Shown here: piece after piece, positions 43,385 through 51,367 of the stretch
Layout: each line of letters opens with the position of its first letter
Numbering within the stretch: the stretch's first letter is position 1
Source: Gp6-AA40 sp035649635
GTDB lineage: Bacteria; Acidobacteriota; Vicinamibacteria; Vicinamibacterales; UBA2999
Length of the DNA: 64,000 bases
Reading direction: 5' to 3'
NCBI GenBank assembly: GCA_035649635.1
Contig: DASRJE010000102.1
Location: 119,078-183,077, forward strand
Notes under the pieces: generated by a model
The model's input: the letters and a program-made list of their open reading frames with translations, nothing else
Told to the model about the DNA's origin: nothing
Database searches by the model: none
Program-made: the position numbers and the translations under genes

Positions 43385-46329
43385 TGGCAGTTGCACAGCT
43401 TTCTTCCATTCTGGCCCGCGTCGCTGCCGCCTTGGAACGGGGCCGGGGAACTGAGGTTCCCCCGCTTCTCCAAGGGGTACTGAAGAGCGGCTCGCTGACT
43501 CGCGACGACGAGTTCGGCGTTCGCGCCGCCTTGGCGGAAGCCTGGCTTTTTCAGGACGATCTTGCACAGGCTTCGTCGGTCCTTGGCCGGCCTCCCGACA
43601 CTCTCAAAGAGCCGATCTCTGACGCTCGCCTTTCGAACGCGTGGAGGCTGCATGGTCGGATCGCGTTCGCGCGCGGCGAGCAGTCACGCGCCATTGCGCT
43701 GCATACGCGAGCGCTCAAGCACGCCGAGCTCGCGCACGATTCACGCGCGATTGGCCTGGCGCACTACGAGCTCGCCCTCTGCTACAAACAAGTCGGTGAC
43801 TCCGGGATCGTGCGCGAGCACTTGACCGAGGCGGCGTCGGCACTTCACGCGGTCGGCGATCGCCGTCACCTCGCGCTTGTCCACTCGCTGTCGGCCGTTC
43901 TGCTCGCACAGTCCGGTCGAACCGACGAAGCCATTGCGGGGCTGCGGCAAGGTGAACGACTCGCGATGGCGATACCCGCCGACGATGTGCTGGCGGGCAT
44001 CGTGCACAACCAGGCGAACGTCGCGTTGATGCAGCATCGCCACGATCAGGCCCTCGTCCTCGCCGAGCGCAGTGTGGCCTTGCATCAGTCACTCGGTTCG
44101 GGCCATGGCCTTGCCGTCGCGCTGGCGACGCTCGGGCAGATCTTCGTGCAGCTTGGTGATCTCGAACGCGCCGAACAGGTCCTGACTCGCACGCTCGAAG
44201 TGCGAAGCACCGTTCAGTTTCAGGAGACGACCGGCGCCGTATTCGACACACTCGCGCAGATCCATCTCATGCGCGGCTCATACGAGCGCGCCGAAGAGTA
44301 TCTGCGTCTGGCCAGCGAAGCGTACGGAGCGTATGGCACTCAGACCATGCGTTGGTATGAGTGGTCGCTCAAAGTGCTCGGCGTGAAACTAGCGACCAGG
44401 AGACAGGCGTACGAGGAAGCGGTGGAGATGGCCGATGCCCTCGCGCAGGCCCCCGGTGTGCCGCAAAGCGACCTCATCCAGGCGGACCTCGCAGCGTGCG
44501 AAGCCCTGATCGGAACAGGGCGTCTGCGAGAGGCCGAGCAGCGGCTCGAAGCGTGTGAAGGCCGCCTCGACCCGCGGAGGGCACCGGCAAACTGGGGTGA
44601 GTTCCTGCGCATCCGCGGTCTCGTGCGCGAGCGCTCCCCGCGTCCGCAGACCGCTCACCACGACTTCGCTCAGAGCGCCAACATCTTCCAATTGCTTGGC
44701 GAGCGTTATCAGGCGGCGATGAGCCATCTCGCTCTCGGCAGATTGTCGGCGGCCGCCGGATCATCGGCGCTCGCCGAGAAATATCTGGAGCAGGCATCTT
44801 CCGAGTTCACCTCGCTGGGCGCGCAGCGCGACCTGGCCGAGGTCCAGAGTGTCCGAGAGCAATTGAGCTCAGCGCCGCCCAAGGGTTCGACCGTCTCGCC
44901 ATCTGACGCCGACGAAGGGATCGTCCGGCGACTGGTCGACGCCGCGATTTTCAAAGAGTTGCTCGCGAGAGAAACGGCCGCTGCCTTGCTCGAAGTCACG
45001 GAAGGGTCGGCCGTCGTCGTCTTTACCGAGTCGGCAGCGGGCGACGTCCGCGTGGTCGCCGCGGCCGGATGCGACGGCACGGCGGCGATGAGCCTGGCCC
45101 ATGCGGCGCGGCAGGGTCACTCAGAACACGCTGGCCGTTTGCTGCTCGTCGATGCTCTCGGCACGGATCAGGACGGCGCTCGACGGTCAGTGGTGGAGCT
45201 CTCGGCCGCCTTGACTGATGTCGCTGCGGCTCGCCTTCGGATGTTCATCGCGATTTCCCGACAGGGGTTCGATCTGTGCGGAGCGAGAGAACGTCCGAAC
45301 CAGACCGTCGATCAGCAGCACGAACGCCCACTGGAGCCGCTGCTCCCAGGGTTCATCTGCGCGGGACCCGCAATGAATCGCCTGGCCGATCAGATACAGA
45401 GACTGCAGGGGCACAACCTGACCGTCCTGATCACTGGCGAGAGCGGCACAGGCAAGGATCTGGTCGCGCGCGCGATTCACGTTGGTTCTCCCAGAAGCGC
45501 CGCGATGTTTCTCCCCTACAACTGCACGACGACTTCACGGGATCTTGCCGACAGTCAGTTGTTCGGGCATCGGCGCGGGAGCTTCACCGGCGCGGTGACG
45601 GACCAGCAGGGGCTGATCCGTTCGGCCGTCGGCGGGACGCTTTTCCTCGACGAGATCGGTGACCTGCCACTCGATATTCAACCGAAGTTGCTGCGGTTCC
45701 TCGAGCAGGGCGAGATCATGCCGGTCGGAGAGACTCGTCCCCAGGCGGTCGACGTCCGCGTGCTCGCTGCTACCAATGCCGACCTCGAACAACGCGTCTC
45801 GGAGGGGAAGTTTCGGGAGGATTTGTATTACCGGCTGAGCGTGATCCGGATACACGTGCCACCGTTGCGGGAACGGCGCGAAGAGGTGCCGCACCTGAGC
45901 ACGTTCTTCCTGCGAGATGCATGCGAGCGTTTAGGCAAACCTGATGTCCGTCTGAGCTCTGGCACCCTCGACCTGTTCGCTCGATATTGGTGGCCGGGTA
46001 ACGTCCGTCAATTGCGGAACGAGATTCAACGAGCCGTCGCGATGAGTTCCCCCGGCGGAACGATCGAGCCCGAACATCTCTCAGCCGACCTTGCCGCCCC
46101 TGAGCGAAGACAAGGGAACGCCGACGTCGCGTTCGTCGCGCCCGCCGACTTCGCCCCGGGCAACCTTGCCGCGGCGGTGGAGACCGTGGAGCGACACCTG
46201 ATCGTCTCGACCCTTGATCGCACGCGCGGCAACATCTCCGAGTCCGCGCGTGTGCTCGGCCTCACCAGGCGAGGCCTCTATCTCAAGATGCGCAGGCTGG
46301 GTCTCGAGGGCGCGATTGCGGATATCTAG
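43384..46329 (+). CDS. Sigma-54-dependent activator with N-terminal TPR array
   Basis: A protein of about 981 residues. The first half (to about 500) is a chain of TPR-like helical repeats (ALHTRALKHAELAHDSRAIGLAHYELALCYKQVGD and similar), as in MalT/AfsR-type signal domains. A GAF-like stretch follows (about 520-630), then an AAA+ sigma-54 domain (660-900) with Walker A GESGTGKD, Walker B LFLDEIGDLP and DLYYRLSVIRIHVPPLRER, then a Fis-type HTH (ISESARVLGLTRRGLYLKMRRLG). The sigma-54 contact loop reads GSFTGA instead of GAFTGA, and Walker A has D for E. The start is GTG at 43384 or 43360; neither has a ribosome site. Confidence 0.9.
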   Translation: MAVAQLSSILARVAAALERGRGTEVPPLLQGVLKSGSLTRDDEFGVRAALAEAWLFQDDLAQASSVLGRPPDTLKEPISDARLSNAWRLHGRIAFARGEQSRAIALHTRALKHAELAHDSRAIGLAHYELALCYKQVGDSGIVREHLTEAASALHAVGDRRHLALVHSLSAVLLAQSGRTDEAIAGLRQGERLAMAIPADDVLAGIVHNQANVALMQHRHDQALVLAERSVALHQSLGSGHGLAVALATLGQIFVQLGDLERAEQVLTRTLEVRSTVQFQETTGAVFDTLAQIHLMRGSYERAEEYLRLASEAYGAYGTQTMRWYEWSLKVLGVKLATRRQAYEEAVEMADALAQAPGVPQSDLIQADLAACEALIGTGRLREAEQRLEACEGRLDPRRAPANWGEFLRIRGLVRERSPRPQTAHHDFAQSANIFQLLGERYQAAMSHLALGRLSAAAGSSALAEKYLEQASSEFTSLGAQRDLAEVQSVREQLSSAPPKGSTVSPSDADEGIVRRLVDAAIFKELLARETAAALLEVTEGSAVVVFTESAAGDVRVVAAAGCDGTAAMSLAHAARQGHSEHAGRLLLVDALGTDQDGARRSVVELSAALTDVAAARLRMFIAISRQGFDLCGARERPNQTVDQQHERPLEPLLPGFICAGPAMNRLADQIQRLQGHNLTVLITGESGTGKDLVARAIHVGSPRSAAMFLPYNCTTTSRDLADSQLFGHRRGSFTGAVTDQQGLIRSAVGGTLFLDEIGDLPLDIQPKLLRFLEQGEIMPVGETRPQAVDVRVLAATNADLEQRVSEGKFREDLYYRLSVIRIHVPPLRERREEVPHLSTFFLRDACERLGKPDVRLSSGTLDLFARYWWPGNVRQLRNEIQRAVAMSSPGGTIEPEHLSADLAAPERRQGNADVAFVAPADFAPGNLAAAVETVERHLIVSTLDRTRGNISESARVLGLTRRGLYLKMRRLGLEGAIADI

Positions 46330-46517
46330 TAACCAGGTATACAGGGGTCCTGGATACGTAATATCCATTTCGCTCGCCAATGCTTAACAACGCGAACACG
46401 CGTTCTACCCTTATACATCAACGACTTAACCTCAATTTGGCGTCGGTGGACGATCTCGTAATTTCGTAGGCCTGCACATTGAAGTAGGGGAACAGGCAGA
46501 CTTCCCAGGGGGCCCAC

Positions 46518-46937
46518 GTGATTCAGCGAATCGAGACGCGACAGATTCCAGTCACCGAACAGCCACGCATCGGTAACCGTAAGAAGGTGAGCATTCCAGC
46601 GAGGCTCACGTGGCGGGATGCCAGTGGCACCCTTCGTTTCGTGTCCGTCGTGATGCGGGACGTCAGTGAAGTCGATGCCTTCGTCGAATGCCAGGTCCCT
46701 GCCCTGATTCCGCTTTATCGCCTGGTCCATTTTCAGATTGAGCGCCCTGTCCGGGAAGGTGAACTGCCTGCGGTGCTCCAGGAAGGCAAGGTCCTGTCGG
46801 CCGTGTACCGCGTAGGCCCACATAAGACGTCGACGGGAACCCCAATGGGTTATGCGCTGCGTCTGCTGGTCGAGCCCAAATCCAACTTGCAGACCGCTTC
46901 GACGCCCGCAGACCAGCAGTTCGCGATGGCAAATTAG
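46518..46937 (+). CDS. PilZ-domain-like protein with incomplete c-di-GMP motif
   Basis: A 139-residue protein, starting GTG with AGGGGG upstream. RIGNRKKVSIPARLTWRD gives the R-x3-R switch (R17, R21) and beta strand of PilZ domains; a second strand and YALRLLV near the end fit. The usual D/N-x-S-x-x-G motif is replaced by DVSEVDA, without the glycine, so binding of c-di-GMP is doubtful. It lies 188 bases after the sigma-54 activator. I see nothing definite in that gap. Confidence 0.7.
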   Translation: MIQRIETRQIPVTEQPRIGNRKKVSIPARLTWRDASGTLRFVSVVMRDVSEVDAFVECQVPALIPLYRLVHFQIERPVREGELPAVLQEGKVLSAVYRVGPHKTSTGTPMGYALRLLVEPKSNLQTASTPADQQFAMAN

Positions 46938-46964
46938 CCAAGGCTGCCCCCAGCAGCGCCGTTG

Positions 46965-47882
46965 TCAGGCCACGGCTCCCCTCTTCCGCCAATAGCGTGC
47001 GAGCCCACTGAAAAGGTGCTCGTACGCGGCGGCCACGACGTAGGTCATCACTTCCGACTCGGTCATGTGGCTTCGGAGCAGGTGTCGAAGCTTTTCGGCG
47101 AACGCCCGGCCTCGTTCTTCGTCCGTCCCCGGTTCATTCAGAAGCGACAACGCGATACCAGCCGTTGTCTCGAGATTTTGCAGCAGCGTCGCGAGGTGCG
47201 GGCGTACAGTGGTCACTGGGCCGAAGTGCGTCAACATCAGTGTCCCGGGCGACCACGCCAGGATCCGATCGACGCTCGACGCCCACACTTCCACGTCGAT
47301 ATCGGGCGGCGGCGTGGGCGGAAGCACGTACCCGCCGTTGATGCAGACCCCCGCCGTGTCGCCAACGAACGCGACACCACTCGAGGCATCGAAGAAGCTG
47401 ACGTGATGCGCGGCGTGTCCAGGCGTGTACGCAACATCAAAGGTGCGTCCGCCCGCATCGATCCGCTCGCCCCCGGTCAGCGTCACGAGATTCTCTGTCG
47501 GCACCGGCGCAAACTCACCCCAGAAATGTTCCATCCGGTCGCCGTAGATCCGTGTCGCGCTCTCGATCAGCCGACTCGGATCCGCCATGTGCTTTACACC
47601 GCGTCCGTGAACGAGGACCTTGACGTGGGGATGCTCCCGCACGATGGTTCCCGCCGCGCCCGCATGATCGAGGTGGATGTGCGTCAGCAGAATCTGGCGA
47701 ACGTCGGGCCATCGAATCCCGTTCGCCTGCAATCCCAACTCGAGCGCCGGCAGACACGTCGTCGGCCCGGGATCGATGATCGCGACGCCGTCACGACCCT
47801 GTACTAATGCAGTGGCAATGATCTGGCGACGGCCATGAAACTCGAGGTCGACCCACGAGAGTCCCTGAGTGAGCGTGTTCAC
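46965..47882 (-). CDS. Metallo-beta-lactamase-fold hydrolase
   Basis: A 305-residue protein with the MBL metal motif LTHIHLDHAGAAG (HxHxDH), further metal ligands in YTPGHAAHHVSFF and FVGDTAGV, and MLTHFGP near the end. The last 90 residues are helical and may shape the substrate pocket. The family is broad (glyoxalase II-like, lactonase or thioesterase activities); the substrate cannot be assigned. GTG start overlaps the stop of the upstream NTF2-like gene (GTGA). Confidence 0.9.
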   Translation of the reverse strand: MNTLTQGLSWVDLEFHGRRQIIATALVQGRDGVAIIDPGPTTCLPALELGLQANGIRWPDVRQILLTHIHLDHAGAAGTIVREHPHVKVLVHGRGVKHMADPSRLIESATRIYGDRMEHFWGEFAPVPTENLVTLTGGERIDAGGRTFDVAYTPGHAAHHVSFFDASSGVAFVGDTAGVCINGGYVLPPTPPPDIDVEVWASSVDRILAWSPGTLMLTHFGPVTTVRPHLATLLQNLETTAGIALSLLNEPGTDEERGRAFAEKLRHLLRSHMTESEVMTYVVAAAYEHLFSGLARYWRKRGAVA

Positions 47883-48382
47883 AACGCCGCATCCTTGTCG
47901 AGCACGCGTGCGCTGGCGATTTGCCAGCGGCCGTCCGCTTTGACAAGCGCGATCGACACGACACGCGCATCGGCGACTTCGTCGCCGCCAGCGTCGCGGG
48001 TCGTGACCTGCACGGTCACGCGCGTTGTCCCGGCCGTATTACTCGAGAATTGGATCTCCGGATCGAAGAACTGCACGCGCACCATCGATCGCGCGGCGCG
48101 AAAGCGCGCCGCCATCGACATGACGTCTGGCCGCCCCCGTAGTGAAGTCGATGAGCTGTCCACATCAATTGAGATGTCAGGAGTGAGATGGGACTGAAGC
48201 GACGCTACGGCCGCAATCGCTCGCAAATCCGTCTCGGCGTCGTCGTGGCTCAGCGCTGATGCCACGTCAGCCAGGATGACGCGAACATGCCGTTCGGGAC
48301 TGGCCCACCAGCGGTATCCCAGCGCGACAACCACGAGCGCAGCGATGACAATCGCGACGCGAGCGGGCGTCGAGACGGGCAT
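47879..48382 (-). CDS. Membrane-anchored NTF2/SnoaL-like protein
   Basis: A 167-residue protein with an N-terminal membrane segment (about 9-24, VAIVIAALVVVALGYRWW) and an NTF2-like cone fold: helices HVRVILADVASALSHDDAETDLRAIAAVASLQSHLT followed by strands MVRVQFFDPEIQF, TRVTVQVTTRD and DARVVSIALVKADGRWQIASARV. Such domains bind small molecules or serve as scaffolds. It is translationally coupled to the MBL-fold gene and divergent from the GAF-sigma54 activator. Confidence 0.8.
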   Translation of the reverse strand: MPVSTPARVAIVIAALVVVALGYRWWASPERHVRVILADVASALSHDDAETDLRAIAAVASLQSHLTPDISIDVDSSSTSLRGRPDVMSMAARFRAARSMVRVQFFDPEIQFSSNTAGTTRVTVQVTTRDAGGDEVADARVVSIALVKADGRWQIASARVLDKDAAL

Positions 48383-48444
48383 ATAGGAGGGAGATTATAC
48401 TGGTGGGTCTCGATCCCCGAGGCTGATCCCGCAGTTGTTTCGAA

Positions 48445-50427
48445 ATGGATCCCGTAATGGTCCAGGCTGACCCAGTGGACGTGCTGACGTCGGTTGCGCG
48501 TCTGGTCGCGGAAGCGCCGAGTCTCCGCGAAGTGGTTGCCGGTGTGGCCGGAACGCTTCGCCAGACGATTCCGTTCGAGCGCCTTCACGTGCTGCGGCTC
48601 GATCGCGCGGACTCGTTCGTCTTGTACATCACCGGTGAAAGCGGAGAGGTCGAAGTCACGAAGCACCTGGTTGGTGATCCCGCAACACAGGTCGACGTCG
48701 TGGACGCCGCCACACCCTCGCGCATCGTGTGCACCATTCGACAAGGTGCCCGCGTCCATGGCGCGCTCTGGCTCACCTCGAGCCGCGAGGAGGCGTTCTG
48801 CAGCGCCCATCACAAGCTGATGGACAACGTCGTCGATCTCCTCGGCCTCGCCTTCGAGCACGATGCGATCGTCGAGCGTGAGAAATTGCGGCGAGAGCGG
48901 ATCGACAGCCTGCGTCGGCTGCTGCAGACGATGGCCGGTGCGCTCGATATCCGCCATGTCTTTGACAAGGTGTCCGAGGTCGTTCGCGGCGGCCTGCCGC
49001 ACGACATCCTGGCGATCACATCCTGGGGCGGAGAAGGCACGTCGTTTCGTATCTACGCCATTGCGGGGGCGACGGCCGACCCTGAGTTGTTCGACCCGCA
49101 ACCACTCAGCGGGGATGACCTGGCCCAGCTTCGTCGTGACGCCTATGTCGTTCACGACGCTGACGCGGAGGTCTCGCCGACCAGTCTGCGGGGCAAGATC
49201 TTCCGCCGCCTTGGCGTGCGATCGGCGCTTCGTGTGCCCCTTCCATTGGGGTCCGAGGTCTTTGGCTCGCTGTTCTTTGTGTCCCGGCAGACCGATCGGT
49301 TCAGCGAGGACGACATCGACTTCGCCCGTCGCGTAGCGGACCATCTGGCGCTCGCGCTGTCGCACGAGCGGCTGGCGGAAGCCGCGCGCAGCCAGGCGGA
49401 GTCTCGCGAAACGGCCGCCCGGCTCGAGGCACAAGTCGCGACCCTGACGCGCGAGCTCGAAGCTCGCAGCGGCCAGCGGCGGGTCGTCGGGCAATCGAAA
49501 CAGTGGAAAGACGTCCTGGCACACGCGGCGCGCGTAGCGCACACCGAAACCACGGTGCTCCTCACCGGTGAATCCGGTACCGGAAAAGAAGTCGCGGCGC
49601 GATTCATTCATCATGCATCGCGGCGCAGCCAGGGACCGTTTGTCGCGATCAACTGTGCGGCGCTTCCCGATCAATTGCTCGAGTCAGAGCTGTTCGGGCA
49701 TGAGCGTGGCGCATTTACGGGCGCAGTGTCGACCAAGCCGGGACGCATCGAGCAGGCAAGCGGTGGCGTGCTCTTCCTCGACGAGGTTGGCGAAATGGCG
49801 CCAACGGTCCAGGCCAAGCTGCTGCGAGTCTTGGAGGAGCGCGAGTTCATGCGTCTCGGCAGTACTCGCGTTCTCCACGCCGATATCCGTGTGATCGCCG
49901 CAACCAATCGCGACCTGCATGCGGCGATGCAACGAGGTGAGTTCCGTGAAGACCTCTATTATCGGCTGGGTGTGTTTGAAATCTCCCTGCCGGCGCTCCG
50001 CGATCGTCTCGATGACGTGCTGGAACTGGCCGACACGTTCCTCGCCGAGATCGGAGAGACGGTGGGACGTCCCGCCGCCGGCATTTCACGCGAGGCACGG
50101 GAACACCTCCTGACCTACGAGTGGCCCGGGAACGTGCGGGAGCTGCGAAACGCCATCGAACGTGCCGTCATCCTTGCCGACGGCGGATTCATTCGCAGCG
50201 AGCACCTGCCAGTCACGCCGCGCCGCGCTGCCCGCGGCGATGATGAGAACGCCGCGTCGCTGCCCGCCGGCGGTGTCAACCTCGAAGACATCGAGCGTAC
50301 GCTCGTCGTCAAGGCGCTCACGCAGGCCCGCCATAACAAGACGCGCGCCGCCAAGCTTCTGGGCCTGACGCGCGCGCAGTTGTATTCGAGGATTGAAAAG
50401 TACGGCTTGAGCGAAGCCGAATCGTAA
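48445..50427 (+). CDS. GAF-domain sigma-54-dependent activator
   Basis: A 660-residue regulator: two GAF sensor domains (about 10-145 and 165-305), a coiled linker (310-340), an AAA+ domain (350-580) with Walker A GESGTGKE, the sigma-54 loop GAFTGA, Walker B LFLDEVGEMAP and FREDLYYRLGVFEI, then a Fis-type HTH (NKTRAAKLLGLTRAQLYSRIEKYGL). It resembles FhlA/NorR-class activators. All key motifs are intact, in contrast to the TPR activator upstream. An inverted repeat begins two bases after its stop. The small molecule sensed is unknown. Confidence 0.95.
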   Translation: MDPVMVQADPVDVLTSVARLVAEAPSLREVVAGVAGTLRQTIPFERLHVLRLDRADSFVLYITGESGEVEVTKHLVGDPATQVDVVDAATPSRIVCTIRQGARVHGALWLTSSREEAFCSAHHKLMDNVVDLLGLAFEHDAIVEREKLRRERIDSLRRLLQTMAGALDIRHVFDKVSEVVRGGLPHDILAITSWGGEGTSFRIYAIAGATADPELFDPQPLSGDDLAQLRRDAYVVHDADAEVSPTSLRGKIFRRLGVRSALRVPLPLGSEVFGSLFFVSRQTDRFSEDDIDFARRVADHLALALSHERLAEAARSQAESRETAARLEAQVATLTRELEARSGQRRVVGQSKQWKDVLAHAARVAHTETTVLLTGESGTGKEVAARFIHHASRRSQGPFVAINCAALPDQLLESELFGHERGAFTGAVSTKPGRIEQASGGVLFLDEVGEMAPTVQAKLLRVLEEREFMRLGSTRVLHADIRVIAATNRDLHAAMQRGEFREDLYYRLGVFEISLPALRDRLDDVLELADTFLAEIGETVGRPAAGISREAREHLLTYEWPGNVRELRNAIERAVILADGGFIRSEHLPVTPRRAARGDDENAASLPAGGVNLEDIERTLVVKALTQARHNKTRAAKLLGLTRAQLYSRIEKYGLSEAES

Positions 50428-50428
50428 A

Positions 50429-50480
50429 GACACCGGGTGTGATTTCCGCACCGACACGATCGGAAATCACACCCGGTGTC
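50429..50480. repeat. Inverted-repeat element, copy 2 (20-bp arms, 12-nt loop)
   Basis: Arms at 50429-50448 and 50461-50480 are perfect reverse complements with a 12-base loop; the core GACACCGGGTGT is the same as at 37063-37120, with GATTTCCG in place of CATTTCTC. It lies between converging genes (stops at 50427 and 50483), as expected for a two-way terminator. It is followed by GTTTACATCTTC and preceded by GTAAA. Confidence 0.9.
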
Positions 50481-50482
50481 GT

Positions 50483-51163
50483 TTACATCTTCACGCGTAC
50501 CGTTAACGGTGCGGTCAGCCGCGTGGTCACGTTCGCACCTGGGCCCAGACGAACCTCTTCTCCGCGCGTTGCCAATACGGCACCTGTTCCAGCCGCGCCA
50601 CCGATCGCCGCTCCCTTCGCTGCTCCGCTACCGCCGCCGAGGAGCGCGCCAACAGCCGCGCCGACGCCGGCACCGACACCGATCTTGGTTGCGTCCTTCT
50701 TCTTGGTCGGCTGCGCCTGATGCGAGATCGACGAGGTCGCGACGGGATAGCGCTCGCTGTCGTAGCGCAGCGAGTTGAATCGATACGCGACTCGCGCGAG
50801 TCCCTTCACCCGTCCCGAGCGCGCGACGTCAGTCACGGTCCCGACGAGCTCAGTACCTGTGGGCAGTACCGTCTTGCCATCGACGCTTACGGGCTGACGG
50901 AGCGACGCACGTACCGTGTCCTCGACCTGACTTCCGTCAGATGAGACTGCAGACTGCAGATCCAATCGCAGCGTCGTGCCCGATGGGATCGTGACTTCCC
51001 GGTACGTTGGGAGATTGGGTTTCTCCTCTTTTTCCGCGACGGCAGCAGGCGACGTGCCCTCTTCGGTGGTGTCCCCGGTCGCCGGCTGGTCCTGAGCGGA
51101 ACCGCCGCAGGCCGCGCAAAACCCCGCCAGTGTCAGTGCACACAACCATTTGCTCACGGACAA
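50483..51163 (-). CDS. Lipoprotein with glycine-zipper segment
   Basis: A 226-residue protein with lipoprotein signal (MSVSKWLCALTLAGFCAACGG), a Thr/Glu-rich linker, a beta-rich region (about 55-135: EVTIPSGTTLRLDLQSAVSS...VDGKTVLPTGTELVGTVTDVARSG) resembling the TrbI/VirB10-like or 'S-layer/organic tolerance' beta units, and a Gly-zipper helix (about 158-195: KIGVGAGVGAAVGALLGGGSGAAKGAAIGGAAGTGAV). Probably an envelope protein of the periplasm or outer membrane. Function unknown. Confidence 0.8.
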   Translation of the reverse strand: MSVSKWLCALTLAGFCAACGGSAQDQPATGDTTEEGTSPAAVAEKEEKPNLPTYREVTIPSGTTLRLDLQSAVSSDGSQVEDTVRASLRQPVSVDGKTVLPTGTELVGTVTDVARSGRVKGLARVAYRFNSLRYDSERYPVATSSISHQAQPTKKKDATKIGVGAGVGAAVGALLGGGSGAAKGAAIGGAAGTGAVLATRGEEVRLGPGANVTTRLTAPLTVRVKM

Positions 51164-51367
51164 CCTCCTCTTCAGCCCAACTCGACCTTAGGCCGGAGAC
51201 CCAAAGCCGAAAATGTGAGCGCAACCCCTAATTTCGTCGCAAAATCGTCTTGTTCGTAGGGCCTGTACCTCTCGGTTGCCAAATCTCTGCCAAATTTTGT
51301 GACGGCTAGCTGCTGGGCTTCGTCCCACCGTCCGTCCCACCCGTCCCAGTTCTGCTACCTTGAGAGA

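Noticed and set aside
48250..49674. 474-codon minus-strand frame over the GAF-sigma54 gene
   Set aside because: Antisense to intact AAA+ and GAF motifs; no domain in the product.
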